64,000 nucleotides of DNA, taken from an uncultured Lachnospiraceae bacterium. Its GTDB lineage: Bacteria; Bacillota; Clostridia; Lachnospirales; Lachnospiraceae. The stretch spans positions 17,990-81,989 of the forward strand of contig CANSPM010000014.1 in the NCBI GenBank assembly GCA_947648875.1, written 5' to 3'. How positions within the stretch are numbered: the stretch's first letter is position 1; the number at the start of each line of letters is the position of its first letter. This document shows positions 1 through 8,621 of this stretch, piece after piece. The translations under genes and the position numbers were made by a program. The notes beneath the pieces were generated by a model that saw only the letters and a list, made by a program, of their open reading frames with translations, was not told the origin of the DNA and did no database searches.

Positions 1-577
1 GTTCCTCTTTCTCCTGTTGCAGCCGAATTTCCTCGGACTCAATAAACTGCCGGTTTTCAATGATCTGATCCAGCATCTCATCATCCGCTTCCGCCATGCG
101 CTCCGTATATATGGAGATATTGAGGAACCTGGCGAAACTCTCCCAACTGAAAAGGATATCCAGCAGGCTTTCCTGTCCCATCTCATATGCATATTGTATA
201 CGCTTTTCCATGCAGTCATACTGCCACGCCTCCATAGCTTTGGCATCCGCCAGAGCCTGGGTGGTATCCACAATTTCCTGCTCCTTGTCCCGAATGAGTT
301 GTTCCAGCTCCTCCAAATGGTCGCTGACCGCCGTCAACTGCTCATTTAATTCCGTCAACTGTCGTCTCAGGGACTTCTGTTCCCCTTTCAGACCGTGCAG
401 TTCCTGCTCGTTGGCATCCATCTGATCTTCCAGCTGATCCTTCTCCTGCTCTTTTTCCTCAATCTCCTGCCTGGTAGAACTGGTGGCATGAGAGGGAAAC
501 GGTACGCTGCCAAAAGTCAGGGCCACCGCCAGCAAAAGCACAATTCTTTTTGTTCTACCCTTATAATATGCTCTCAT
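1..577 (-). CDS. PcsB/CwlO-like coiled-coil cell-wall protein (partial, 3' end outside window)
   Basis: Reading leftward from an ATG at 577, 192 codons remain open to the window edge, so the C-terminus is missing. Residues 1-32 look like a signal peptide (basic start, hydrophobic LLLAVALTF core, cleavage near SHA-T). The rest is a long heptad-like coiled coil rich in E, Q, L and K. A segment with AYEMGQESLLDILF and a following SFARFLN resembles the conserved hinge of PcsB/CwlO N-terminal domains, which gate peptidoglycan hydrolases through FtsEX. Known relatives end in an M23, CHAP or NlpC domain; which one applies here cannot be seen. The start lies 6 bases after the stop of the deaminase gene, so the two are probably co-transcribed. 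The family call is moderate, the coiled-coil export signal is clear. Confidence 0.75.
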   Translation of the reverse strand, partial: MRAYYKGRTKRIVLLLAVALTFGSVPFPSHATSSTRQEIEEKEQEKDQLEDQMDANEQELHGLKGEQKSLRRQLTELNEQLTAVSDHLEELEQLIRDKEQEIVDTTQALADAKAMEAWQYDCMEKRIQYAYEMGQESLLDILFSWESFARFLNISIYTERMAEADDEMLDQIIENRQFIESEEIRLQQEKEE

Positions 578-583
578 ATGCTC

Positions 584-1072
584 TCACAATTCAAGTTCCA
601 CTTTTCTGCCTGTCTTATGATAGGGAACATACACCACTCCGGCGGCATCAAACATCCTTTTGGATGCCATATTGGAGGGCGTCCCCCTGTATTTGTCACT
701 GGCGTACACCACTGTCCTGATGCCCGCCTGAATGATAGCTTTGGCACACTCATTGCAGGGGAACAGGGACACATACAGCTTGGTTCCTTCCAGAGATCCG
801 CCACGATAATTCAGTATGGCATTGAGTTCACTGTGTGTCACAAAAGGGTATTTGGTGTCCAGTTCCTCCGCTGCCTCCCGCTCCCAGGGAAAGCAGTCGT
901 CGGCGCAACCGTTGGGAAACCCGTTATAACCCATGGACAAAATCTTGTTTTCCTGACTGACTATACAGGCTCCCACCTGGGTCCCCGGGTCCTTGGAGCG
1001 CATTCCCGAGAGCTGTGCCACCCCCATAAAATACTCATCCCAGCTTATATAATCCTCTCTCTTACCGCTCAT
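584..1072 (-). CDS. comEB: dCMP/ComE-type deoxycytidylate deaminase
   Basis: A 162-residue zinc-dependent deaminase expected to convert dCMP to dUMP for thymidylate synthesis. The zinc site is visible: H80 and E82 in THSELNA, and P105-C106-x2-C109 in FPCNEC. Length and motif spacing match the ComEB/dCMP deaminase family. It sits 12 bases downstream of upp and just upstream of the coiled-coil wall gene, in a leftward pyrimidine-salvage pair typical of Clostridia. An AAGGGG ribosome-binding site precedes the ATG. The name comEB reflects family membership; no competence role is implied. Confidence 0.93.
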   Translation of the reverse strand: MSGKREDYISWDEYFMGVAQLSGMRSKDPGTQVGACIVSQENKILSMGYNGFPNGCADDCFPWEREAAEELDTKYPFVTHSELNAILNYRGGSLEGTKLYVSLFPCNECAKAIIQAGIRTVVYASDKYRGTPSNMASKRMFDAAGVVYVPYHKTGRKVELEL

Positions 1073-1083
1073 AGCCCATCCCC

Positions 1084-1713
1084 TTACTTAGTGCCGAAAA
1101 TACGATCTCCAGCATCCCCCAGACCGGGCACAATATATCCGTGTTCATTCAGTCTCTCATCCAGCGCTCCAATATACATGTCCACATCCGGGTGTTCCCG
1201 CTTCATGAGTTCCACACCCTCCGGCGCGGCGATAATGCACATGAAATGAATGTTCTTACATCCCTTATCCTTCAACATCTGAATGGCGGCCACGGAGGAA
1301 CCTCCGGTGGCAAGCATGGGGTCAACCACAAAGACCTCCCGCTCCGCGCAGTCGGCAGGAAGCTTGCAGTAATATTCCACCGGTTTCAGAGTCTCAGGGT
1401 CCCGATACAGGCCGATATGCCCCACCTTGGCTGCGGGGATCAGGCTCAATATACCGTCCACCATCCCCAGCCCCGCCCGGAGAATCGGCACAATTGCCAT
1501 CTTCTTGCCCCTGAGTTCCCTGACAATGGCGGAACAGATCGGCGTCTCAATCCGCACATCCTCCAGCTGTAGGTCCCTGGTGGCCTCATAGCAAATCAGC
1601 ATGGCAATCTCGCTGATAGTCTGCCTGAAATCCTTGGTGCCAGTCTCCGTCCTGCGTATGAAACCAATCTTGTGCTGGATCAGGGGATGATCCATGATAA
1701 CTACTTTTGCCAT
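1084..1713 (-). CDS. upp: Uracil phosphoribosyltransferase
   Basis: A 209-residue enzyme making UMP from uracil and PRPP. The PRPP loop [11 protein letters not shown] spans residues 129-139, and the C-terminal [10 protein letters not shown] uracil-binding segment is intact. Length is exactly that of typical Upp proteins. The gene lies between rpiB (113-base gap) and comEB (12-base gap), all leftward. An AGAGGG motif stands before the ATG. Confidence 0.97.
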   Translation of the reverse strand: MAKVVIMDHPLIQHKIGFIRRTETGTKDFRQTISEIAMLICYEATRDLQLEDVRIETPICSAIVRELRGKKMAIVPILRAGLGMVDGILSLIPAAKVGHIGLYRDPETLKPVEYYCKLPADCAEREVFVVDPMLATGGSSVAAIQMLKDKGCKNIHFMCIIAAPEGVELMKREHPDVDMYIGALDERLNEHGYIVPGLGDAGDRIFGTK

Positions 1714-1826
1714 AAATTTTCCCTCTTATCAATAAGTTCGGAATCCGCTCTGATGCCGCAGACTCCCGGTCCCCAATGTCCGCGTCCCTCAGCCTTCGGA
1801 TAAGCGCACTCCGGTCAACTGCCTGT

Positions 1827-2255
1827 TTAAGAATTCAGCATGTCCACTCTTCTCCGGTGTTTATCTTCATTGGAAAAGGGTGTATTCAAAAAGGTTTCCA
1901 CAATGTCCAGCGCCAGGTTTTCACCGATCATGCCGCCGCCCATGGCCAGCACATTGGCATCATTGTGCAAACGGGTCATTCTGGCGGACAATGTGTCTGA
2001 ACACAGCGCGCAGCGCACTCCGGGCACCTTGTTGGCCGCAATGCTGATACCGATGCCTGTGGTACAGATTACAATCCCTTTCTCGCAGCTGCCATCGGCT
2101 ACCGCCTGCGCCACCGCTTTTCCATAGATGGGATAATCCACGGATGTCTTGCTGTCACATCCCATATCCTGATAGGGAATCTGTTTGTCTTCCAGATATT
2201 GAATAACCCCCCGTTTCAGTTCGTAACCGCCATGGTCGCTTCCTATTGCTATCAT
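1827..2255 (-). CDS. rpiB: Ribose-5-phosphate isomerase B
   Basis: A 142-residue RpiB/LacAB-fold isomerase interconverting ribose 5-phosphate and ribulose 5-phosphate. The N-terminal GSDHGG phosphate-binding motif, the catalytic Cys64 in CTTGIGISIAANK, and the RLHNDANVLAMGGG segment are all present. Its ATG overlaps the stop of the preceding small gene by four bases (ATGA), with a GGAGGA site inside that gene, so translation is probably coupled. Supplies ribose phosphate next to the PRPP-using upp. Confidence 0.95.
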   Translation of the reverse strand: MIAIGSDHGGYELKRGVIQYLEDKQIPYQDMGCDSKTSVDYPIYGKAVAQAVADGSCEKGIVICTTGIGISIAANKVPGVRCALCSDTLSARMTRLHNDANVLAMGGGMIGENLALDIVETFLNTPFSNEDKHRRRVDMLNS

Positions 2256-2500
2256 AGTTCCTCCATTCCGCCGCTGTCAAAGCCGCTTCTTATATTGTTT
2301 CGAATTATGGATATGCGTTTCTTCGCCTCCGCTCTGCCGATCTTCCCAACCCGCTCCTGCATATCGAGGTTGTCGATCCTGTATGGCGAAACATCCGGTT
2401 CAGATAAATCATACCCCATAATTCTATCCATCAGAAGAAATTCTTTGTCTGAAATCCATCCCTGTTCCGGATCATAAATATATGGAAAATTCCCCTCCAT
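2252..2500 (-). CDS. Small conserved-position protein of unknown function
   Basis: An 82-residue acidic, soluble protein (starts MEGNFPYIYDPEQGW, ends GGMEEL) that I do not recognise. It contains no membrane segment or metal motif. It is retained as real because it lies in a tight leftward run between tsaC and rpiB, uses the same codon style, and overlaps rpiB by an ATGA junction that implies coupled translation. In many Firmicutes this position between tsaC and rpiB is taken by a low-molecular-weight protein-tyrosine phosphatase, but this sequence lacks the CxxxxxR signature loop, so that identity is not supported. Confidence 0.7.
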   Translation of the reverse strand: MEGNFPYIYDPEQGWISDKEFLLMDRIMGYDLSEPDVSPYRIDNLDMQERVGKIGRAEAKKRISIIRNNIRSGFDSGGMEEL

Positions 2501-2552
2501 ATTCCCGATCAGGCGCAGATCTTTTATTTCATATTAACTGTCGCTTTCCATA

Positions 2553-3641
2553 TTATTTCCCCGCCTGATCCACAGCATCCAGCACAATCAATTTGTGACC
2601 GGCCGCCTTCAGCAGGCGGTTCATAATCGCCTGCCCCAGCCCCGTGGCTTCAAAGCATTCCGAATATATCCTTGTCACCTGCAAATCATCAAACTCTCTC
2701 AGGATGCCATACAGATGTCTGGCAATGCCGGCCTCGTCCCGCCTGCTGCCCAAGCTGCGAACCACATCCGCCCGGTACTGTGCCAGCATCTCATCCGTGC
2801 TGATCACCCCCACCTTATGTCCTTTTTCTCTGTCTTGGGCCGCATGAACATTGATGTAGTCCGTCACCTGTGCGACAGCACCTGCGATAATCGTGAGTTC
2901 CCCCTTGGGAGCGTAATGCCGGTATTTCATCCCCGGCGCTCTGGGGGCCTGTCCGCTGTCCGCCTCCAGAATCGTCCTGTCTATGCTGACCTGCCCCAAT
3001 ACCGCCTCCAGCATGTCCCTGGTGACAGATCCCGGGCGCAGGATCTGCGGCGGGCTGACCGTCAGATCCACGATGGTGGACTCCAGTCCGATATCCCCCT
3101 CGCCGCCGTCCAGGATCATATCAATCCGTCCGTTCATATCTTCTATCACATACCTGGCCGCTGTGGGGCTGGGTCTGCCGGAGAGATTGGCGCTCGGAGC
3201 CGCCACATAACCGCCGCCCCGAAGGATCAGGCCGCGCGCCACCGGATGAGAGGGCATCCGCACCGCCACCGTCTCCAGCCCTCCTGTGGTCTCACAGGGA
3301 ACACAGTCCGCTTTGGGCAAGATCATAGTCAGTGGCCCCGGCCAGAAAGCCCGGGCCAGCAAAAACGCCTCCCTTGGCACCTGCCTGACTACAGCTTTCA
3401 GATCTTCCATACAAGCAATATGAACAATCAATGGATTGTCCGAGGGCCGTCCCTTGGCGGCATATATTTTTCTGGCAGACTCAGGGTTTAAAGCGTCCCC
3501 TCCCAGACCGTATACTGTCTCTGTGGGAAAAGCCACCAATCCCCCTCTGCGCAGCACTTCTCCCGCCTCCTGTAGTGCCTGCTCCGCTTCATAAGAAAAC
3601 GTCTCCCCCTGCGCCTGTACCACAATCACCCTTGTGTCCAT
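2553..3641 (-). CDS. tsaC: Threonylcarbamoyl-AMP synthase (Sua5/YrdC/YwlC type)
   Basis: A 362-residue two-domain protein. Residues 1 to about 210 form the YrdC domain: FPTETVYGLGGDA around 38-50, then K63 and R65 in AAKGRPSDNPL, and the APSANLSG nucleotide loop. The remaining part is the Sua5-type C-terminal Rossmann domain. It makes threonylcarbamoyl-AMP from Thr, bicarbonate and ATP for the t6A37 modification of ANN-decoding tRNAs. It is the first gene of the leftward rpiB-upp-comEB run and has a promoter-like sequence upstream. The long Sua5 form rather than short TsaC is normal for Firmicutes. Confidence 0.95.
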   Translation of the reverse strand: MDTRVIVVQAQGETFSYEAEQALQEAGEVLRRGGLVAFPTETVYGLGGDALNPESARKIYAAKGRPSDNPLIVHIACMEDLKAVVRQVPREAFLLARAFWPGPLTMILPKADCVPCETTGGLETVAVRMPSHPVARGLILRGGGYVAAPSANLSGRPSPTAARYVIEDMNGRIDMILDGGEGDIGLESTIVDLTVSPPQILRPGSVTRDMLEAVLGQVSIDRTILEADSGQAPRAPGMKYRHYAPKGELTIIAGAVAQVTDYINVHAAQDREKGHKVGVISTDEMLAQYRADVVRSLGSRRDEAGIARHLYGILREFDDLQVTRIYSECFEATGLGQAIMNRLLKAAGHKLIVLDAVDQAGK

Positions 3642-3708
3642 TGCTCCACACCTTTACCATATCGCAGACATACCTGATACGCTGTCCTTAATAATGTTTC
3701 CGTATTGT

Positions 3709-3737
3709 ATCATAGCATACTTTGTCCCATTTGTCTA
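3709..3737 (-). promoter_or_regulatory. Predicted sigma-A promoter of the tsaC run
   Basis: On the minus strand TAGACA (3737-3732) is followed after 17 bases by TATGAT (3714-3709), with a TGC extended -10 just before it. It lies about 70 bases upstream of the tsaC start. Confidence 0.5.
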
Positions 3738-3752
3738 ATGAGTCTCGGCAAA

Positions 3753-4481
3753 CTATCTCTCTGTCTCCGCCAGATACTGCATAATTCCCATATGTATGGC
3801 CCAGGCCACCCGATCCTGATAGTCCTCCTGGGCCAGCAACGCCGCCTCCGCCTGATTGGAGAGAAACCCGCACTCTACAATGACAATGGGTATATCCGTC
3901 TTTTTCAGCAGATAATAACTGTCGTTGGCCTTGATCTGCCGTCGGTTCTCCGGATCCAGTTTCTCCACCAGCTGTTTTTGCAACAACTGTGCCAGAAGCT
4001 GACCGTCTCTGCTTCCGTCGTAGTAAAAAACCTGCGCGCCATGAACATATTCCTCCGGATAGCTGTTCTGGTGGATACTGACTGTGATGGCTGGTTTTAT
4101 CTCTTCAATCAGGGCCACCCGCCGCTTCATATCCTGTACTTTTTTGTTGGACGCGTCGCTGTCGTACAGGCCGTTTTCATCCTCCCTGGTCAGCACTACC
4201 TGAACGTCCTGAGCTTCCAGATATTGCTGGACCTTCCGGGCAATACTCAGGTTCACGTCCTTCTCCAACACCTGGTTAATGCCTATTTTGCCCGGATCGT
4301 CTCCTCCGTGCCCCGCATCGATCACCACACATCTTAGTCCCTCCCCGGGGGCCCTTGCATCACCCGCCTCCACATTTTTTCCGTTTACGAATACAGCCGC
4401 GCTGTGTGCCACATAGACCATGGACAACGCCAGCAGTACTCCCAGTCCCAGAGAAAATAATTTTTCCAGTCTTTTTTGCAT
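3753..4481 (-). CDS. cwlD: N-acetylmuramoyl-L-alanine amidase, CwlD-like
   Basis: A 242-residue zinc amidase (Amidase_3) that removes peptide side chains from muramic acid. An N-terminal hydrophobic segment (about residues 10-30) exports or anchors it. The zinc and catalytic motifs are present: VVIDAGHGGDDPG with His58, Glu73 in the LEKDVNL segment, SIHQNSY, and VECGFLSN near the C-terminus. In spore-formers CwlD works with PdaA to make muramic-delta-lactam in cortex; size and architecture match, but no other sporulation gene is next to it, so the symbol is by homology. It is read in the same direction as the GH18 gene about 200 bases upstream. Confidence 0.85.
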   Translation of the reverse strand: MQKRLEKLFSLGLGVLLALSMVYVAHSAAVFVNGKNVEAGDARAPGEGLRCVVIDAGHGGDDPGKIGINQVLEKDVNLSIARKVQQYLEAQDVQVVLTREDENGLYDSDASNKKVQDMKRRVALIEEIKPAITVSIHQNSYPEEYVHGAQVFYYDGSRDGQLLAQLLQKQLVEKLDPENRRQIKANDSYYLLKKTDIPIVIVECGFLSNQAEAALLAQEDYQDRVAWAIHMGIMQYLAETER

Positions 4482-4678
4482 ATTGATAATGTATCCTATA
4501 TCTTCTTAATTATCAATATATGTCTGCTCTATCCTCCTTATGCGGCGCTGCAAGACAGCTTTCCCGGCCGCGATGCGGCAAACGGCAATACCGGGCTCTT
4601 CGCTGTCAATACGACAAAGGGACATCGGGGCATTGCGTTTGAAAATCCTATATGTCAGGGCACCGATTTCGCCCTTTC

Positions 4679-6391
4679 TCAGGGAGCGTTGACATAAGCG
4701 TTAATCAGCTCCCAGGCCGCTGGCGTGCCATAACTGATCTGCCATACCGCCACCCCGGCGATTCTGCGGTTTTGCATCACATTGAGCTTCACCTGAATGG
4801 ATTCCTCGGTCTCGGCCCAGATCTTGTGCGTCTTGCTGCCGCTCTGCCATTCTGCATACAGCTGAGAGGTTTCCTCGTCCCATACGGCTTCCGCGCCCAC
4901 ACGCTGCAAATAGTCTTTGGTATTGGACAAAAGAAGATACTCGTCCGTCACCGTGGCGCCGTCAATTGTCCACAGAATCGAATAAAAGGGCACGGCATTG
5001 ATCACTTTTTCCGCAGGCACCTGCTCCAGGGTGCGGTCGATACCGCCGCTGACATAGCCAATGCTGGCTACGGAGCCGGGGTCACCGCTGCCGTGCCAAT
5101 GCTCGTCATAGCCCATAATAATCACATAGTCTGCCACTTTTCCCTGCACATCCCGGCGGTAATAGTCATTGAAGCTGAAAGGCACATAATTGTCAAAGGA
5201 CAGAATCAGTCCGTTCCCACGGCAGGCGATGGACAGTTCCCGTATAAACTGGGCATAGTGTTCGCTGCACTCCGCCGTGAGTTTCTCAAAGTCTATGTTG
5301 AGGCCATCCAGTTTCAGATCCACCGCCACGCCAACTATATTTTCGATAAGACGGCCTCGGATGGCAGTGGAGGACAAAATCTGGAAATCGTTGATCCCCG
5401 CCTGATTTACGTTGTTATAGTTGAAATCATCCAGCACACCCCATACCTGCAATCCCATGCCGTGGGCGCGATCCACATAGGAAGCGCTGGCAAAACTCTG
5501 AAAATTGCCCTCATTGTCACTGAGGCTGAACCAGGTGGGCGCAATCACATTCATTCCTCTGGTCCCGGCCACCATACTTTCAAGGGTATCATTTCCTCCC
5601 ACGCCCCCGATGGAGTGCCAGCCCAGACTCACCTTCCCCGGTAGCCGAATGGAACTGTACTGGGGCTCCACATAGCCCGTCACCGGGGTCTCCTGGATTT
5701 CCGTCAGCTCCTGTAGTAATTTATTTTCCACATAACCTATATATCCGTCACCGGTCCGCACCTTGCTCCAGTTCTCCATCTGTTCCAGCACTTTTACCTG
5801 GCTGCCCCCGGGCACGTCCCAAAGAATCTCGCTCTTAATGCCCCCTTTTACACGCACCGTCGTATCCTTCGTCACAGTGGCCACAGTGGCGGTGCCCCAC
5901 TGGGTGTACACCTGCACATGGTGCTGCGCATATTGCAGTTCCATATTGCAGTAGCGTTGTACGTAATCCGCAGCGATATAGATCTGGCCCCCCTCTTCGT
6001 AAGCAATCACATAGCCCAGGTCCTCACTGCCGCCGCTTCGCTCCTCCACGCTGCCTCCCAACATGACGCGCACCACCTCCGAAGGCAGCGCATACAGCAG
6101 TACTCCCTCCGCGCGGTTCGCGTAAAAGGTGTCATTAAAATACTGATGTACCATATCTATGGGGAAATAGCACCTCCCCTCCTTCAGGGGAACCAGCATC
6201 TCCAGCCTCTCATCCTGTAGGTACACGGCCACCCGGCTGTCCGCCTCTTCCGCCGTCAAACCGTAATATGCCGCCAAGTCCACTCTTTCCTTAGAATAGG
6301 AGTATTTTTCCACCAGCATACTGACAAGCGTCACTGCGCCGATCACCACAATCAGCAGAATTGCTATGATTACTGGAATCGCTTTTTTCAT
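4679..6391 (-). CDS. SH3-domain glycoside hydrolase family 18 protein (spore/wall lytic type)
   Basis: A 570-residue exported protein. Residues 5-28 are a single hydrophobic signal-anchor. About residues 40-135 resemble a copper-amine-oxidase-N-like wall-domain, about 175-235 form a bacterial SH3 domain (TTVRVKGG start, GYIGYV end), and the C-terminal 315 residues are a GH18 TIM barrel. The catalytic signature LDGLNIDFE carries the general-acid Glu near residue 367. Relatives include YaaH/YdhD-like proteins that hydrolyse beta-1,4 GlcNAc links in peptidoglycan. An AAAGG ribosome-binding site precedes the ATG. Substrate specificity is inferred from family only. Confidence 0.88.
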   Translation of the reverse strand: MKKAIPVIIAILLIVVIGAVTLVSMLVEKYSYSKERVDLAAYYGLTAEEADSRVAVYLQDERLEMLVPLKEGRCYFPIDMVHQYFNDTFYANRAEGVLLYALPSEVVRVMLGGSVEERSGGSEDLGYVIAYEEGGQIYIAADYVQRYCNMELQYAQHHVQVYTQWGTATVATVTKDTTVRVKGGIKSEILWDVPGGSQVKVLEQMENWSKVRTGDGYIGYVENKLLQELTEIQETPVTGYVEPQYSSIRLPGKVSLGWHSIGGVGGNDTLESMVAGTRGMNVIAPTWFSLSDNEGNFQSFASASYVDRAHGMGLQVWGVLDDFNYNNVNQAGINDFQILSSTAIRGRLIENIVGVAVDLKLDGLNIDFEKLTAECSEHYAQFIRELSIACRGNGLILSFDNYVPFSFNDYYRRDVQGKVADYVIIMGYDEHWHGSGDPGSVASIGYVSGGIDRTLEQVPAEKVINAVPFYSILWTIDGATVTDEYLLLSNTKDYLQRVGAEAVWDEETSQLYAEWQSGSKTHKIWAETEESIQVKLNVMQNRRIAGVAVWQISYGTPAAWELINAYVNAP

Positions 6392-6625
6392 AAATTTATA
6401 TACCTTTCCCTTTCAAATGCAGAAATACACCATACATACCGGCGAAAAGGATTTTGTCCTTTCCGCCAATATGTAATAGTATACCAGACTATTCCGGCAA
6501 CGTCATCACCTATTTTGACAAAATACGGCAGAACATCCTGTTATTTTTATCAGCAATTTCCGTCAGAGAGGCATTCTCCGCCGCTGTCCTCCGTTCTGCC
6601 TTGTTTTGAGGCACTGATCCACGGC

Positions 6626-6847
6626 TTACTGTGGATCGATTCTGTCAAACCTTACCTGTTCAAGAATGCCCATTTCGTTCAGAACATAATCGGGCATATA
6701 GACCGTTTGTTCCTGCACACACTTGCAGGCTACTTCGTCCGGGGAAGCAGGTCTGTTATCCATATACAGGCTCACGCCCCGCTCCTGCACTTTCTGTAGC
6801 TGCATCCGCATCATCTCACGGGCGCTTTGGACTTCTTTTTCGCTCAA
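6626..6847 (-). CDS. Small conserved hypothetical protein, TTG start
   Basis: A soluble 73-residue protein beginning (M/L)SEKEVQSAREMMRMQLQ and ending VRFDRIDPQ. The start was chosen at a TTG (6847-6845) because a strong GGGAGGAGGG Shine-Dalgarno sits 5 bases before it; the in-frame ATG 33 bases further upstream has no such site. It has two Cys in CKCVQE but no recognised domain. A short hairpin (GATCCAC/GTGGATC) spans its stop codon without a T-run. I do not know its function. It lies alone between the GH18 gene and the mecA upstream region. Confidence 0.65.
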   Translation of the reverse strand: MSEKEVQSAREMMRMQLQKVQERGVSLYMDNRPASPDEVACKCVQEQTVYMPDYVLNEMGILEQVRFDRIDPQ

Positions 6848-7116
6848 GTTATCCCTCCTCCCAATATGCTGTACATCCAAAAGGAAAAATGTGATATATT
6901 ATGCCAGCAAATTCCATATCTATGTTGGATAACGCGGGGAATAGTTGGTCCAGAGAGCTCCGACAGTACAATGCAAAAATATAAAATACAGATTTTGAAT
7001 TATAATGTGACTTAAATTTAAAAAGTGGGAAATATATTATATAAACCGATCAAGCGCGCATAGAACCGCTTGTAAGACATCCTGATTATTTTAGCAAAAA
7101 AAAGACTGAATCATAC

Positions 7117-7150
7117 TATAATAAAAAGGATTAGAGGAACGAAACGTTCC
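7117..7150 (+). promoter_or_regulatory. -10 element followed by a 15-bp palindrome upstream of mecA
   Basis: TATAAT at 7117-7122 is followed at 7136-7150 by the perfect palindrome GGAACG-AAA-CGTTCC, a position where an operator would block transcription start. A recognisable -35 is weak. This lies in the 533-base stretch 6848-7380, which otherwise holds the promoter at 7300 and no gene I can support. Confidence 0.35.
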
Positions 7151-7287
7151 GGATCTTCGGAATAGATAAAGATATTTTAACCGCTTGCCTCCCTTCCTGT
7201 ACGGAATATCGGAAGCATCTCTTGTTATGCATTATATGTCATCTGTCAGATTTTGGCAAGTAGAAAATTAAATTTTTTCTAAAAACA

Positions 7288-7328
7288 TTCCCAGGTCTAT
7301 TGACGAAGAATCTGGGAAAGTATATGCT
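7288..7328 (+). promoter_or_regulatory. Predicted mecA promoter with flanking inverted repeat
   Basis: TTGACG (7300-7305), 17 bases, TATGCT (7323-7328). An inverted repeat TTCCCAG (7288-7294) / CTGGGAA (7312-7318) brackets the -35, so a repressor site is possible. mecA starts 53 bases after the -10. Confidence 0.5.
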
Positions 7329-7380
7329 GTAAGGGCGATTGCGGAAACTGTGTGTAAATCCGAAAGGAGTTGATCCTGAA

Positions 7381-8109
7381 ATGAAAATAGAAAAAGTGAG
7401 TGAAAACCAGATTCGCTGCACTCTGACCAAGGAGGACCTGGCCAGCAGAGAGCTACAGATCAGCGAACTGGCTTACGGGACCGAGAAAGCAAAAAATCTT
7501 TTTCGGGACATGATGCAGCAGGCCAATTTTGAATTTGGCTTTGAGGCCGAGGACATCCCGCTTATGATTGAGGCCATACCGATGAACGCGGAGTGCATCG
7601 TACTGATTATCACCAAGGTGGAAGATCCGGAGGAACTGGATACCCGCTTTGCCCGCTTTGCCCCCTCTGTGCATGAGGAGTTGGAGGACGCGGAGGAAGA
7701 GGCGGCTTCCGCTGCTGACGAGGTGATGGATCTGTTCCGCAGACTACAGGGCAGCGAGAATATCTCCTCCCCTTCCGCGTCGGCCCCGGAGCTTCCCGCC
7801 GACGCAGAAGGCAAGCTGATGATGCGGATGCTCCGATTCCATACCATGCATCTGCTGCTGACAGCGGCCGCTGCCGTGGCGGAGGGGGCCGCCGGCTCCA
7901 GTTCTGTGTATAAAGACGTCCGCGAAGACTGTTACCTGCTTCTGCTGTCTCATCCGCAGAAAGATGCTTCCGACTTTAACAGATGCTGTAATATACTCTC
8001 GGAATATGGCTCTTTTGTAAAGGTGACATCCTCCACGCCCTCCTACCTGGAGGAACACTGTGAGACAGTCATTTCAGAGAACGCGTTACAGGCGCTGGCA
8101 AAAATCTGA
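7381..8109 (+). CDS. mecA: MecA-family ClpC adaptor protein
   Basis: A 242-residue acidic protein with the MecA layout: an N-terminal substrate-binding region (MKIEKVSENQIRCTLTKEDL..., including FGFEAEDIPLMIEAIP), an acidic variable linker around residues 95-130, and a C-terminal ClpC-binding domain. MecA/YpbH proteins present substrates such as ComK or Spx-type regulators to ClpCP. The start at 7381 is preferred over an in-frame ATG 42 bases upstream because AAAGGAG lies 11 bases before it and family members begin MKIE. It is monocistronic, with no T-rich terminator of its own. Confidence 0.85.
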   Translation: MKIEKVSENQIRCTLTKEDLASRELQISELAYGTEKAKNLFRDMMQQANFEFGFEAEDIPLMIEAIPMNAECIVLIITKVEDPEELDTRFARFAPSVHEELEDAEEEAASAADEVMDLFRRLQGSENISSPSASAPELPADAEGKLMMRMLRFHTMHLLLTAAAAVAEGAAGSSSVYKDVREDCYLLLLSHPQKDASDFNRCCNILSEYGSFVKVTSSTPSYLEEHCETVISENALQALAKI

Positions 8110-8119
8110 ACATCTGGCA

Positions 8120-8148
8120 AAAAAATGCCTGGGCATCCCCCAGGCATT
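8120..8148 (-). terminator. Intrinsic terminator of the DUF1858 gene
   Basis: On the minus strand a 9-bp stem (8148-8140 with 8134-8126, loop of 5) is followed by a run of seven T (8126-8120). It lies between the convergent mecA and DUF1858 genes and the T-run serves the latter. Confidence 0.85.
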
Positions 8149-8160
8149 CCTGCATACATA

Positions 8161-8352
8161 CTACGCTTCCTGAATCGTCTTCATCAGCGCTTCAACATCA
8201 ATACCATGCACCATTGCGGCCTCTTCCAGACTTTCGCCCTGCGCGGACGGACATCCCAGGCAGTGCATACCCGCGTTCATTAAAATCGGCGCCACATCCG
8301 GGTTCTTCCGCAGAATCTCCCCAATGGTCATCTCCTTCGTAATTCCTTCCAT
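8161..8352 (-). CDS. DUF1858 domain protein (hybrid-cluster-associated disulfide domain)
   Basis: A 63-residue single-domain protein: [27 protein letters not shown] is the family signature, with the Cys pair C-L-G-C at about residues 31-34 that can form a disulfide. DUF1858 domains often accompany redox or nitrosative-stress proteins; no enzymatic role is established. It has its own promoter and terminator and is transcribed divergently from the pyruvate formate-lyase operon, sharing a 269-base intergenic region, which suggests common anaerobic or redox control (inference). Confidence 0.88.
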   Translation of the reverse strand: MEGITKEMTIGEILRKNPDVAPILMNAGMHCLGCPSAQGESLEEAAMVHGIDVEALMKTIQEA

Positions 8353-8404
8353 ATACAGACACCTCCTAATCGTAATTGCTTCTGTGTATCCTTTCAGCCT
8401 TTAC

Positions 8405-8433
8405 AGTATAATACTTTTCCCCGCTTCTGGCAA
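8405..8433 (-). promoter_or_regulatory. Predicted promoter of the DUF1858 gene
   Basis: Minus strand TTGCCA (8433-8428), 17 bases, TATACT (8410-8405). A TAGGAGG ribosome-binding site lies just before the ATG at 8352. Confidence 0.6.
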
Positions 8434-8524
8434 GTATAACCTTTTATGGACAGTTTTTATAAATTTTTAATAAAAATATAGGGCAAAATAGCAATTATGT
8501 ACAGGAAAAAGTACACTACCAGCC

Positions 8525-8553
8525 TTGACTATCCAGATTGTTTCTCCTATAAT
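8525..8553 (+). promoter_or_regulatory. Predicted promoter of the pyruvate formate-lyase operon
   Basis: TTGACT (8525-8530), exactly 17 bases, TATAAT (8548-8553), with an A/T-rich UP-like tract at about 8450-8490. The transcript would carry a leader of about 60 bases ending in an AGGAGG ribosome-binding site before 8622. Confidence 0.8.
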
Positions 8554-8621
8554 AGGGGCATAGGATTAGGAGTTACCAAAACACATTCACTAATTCAATA
8601 ACTTATAGGAGGCTATTTCAA

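Noticed and set aside
4500..4625. A 39-codon minus-strand frame (MSLCRIDSEEPG...) between the GH18 and cwlD genes
   Set aside because: Codon use looks plausible but there is no ribosome-binding site and no homologue I recognise; kept as unannotated spacer.
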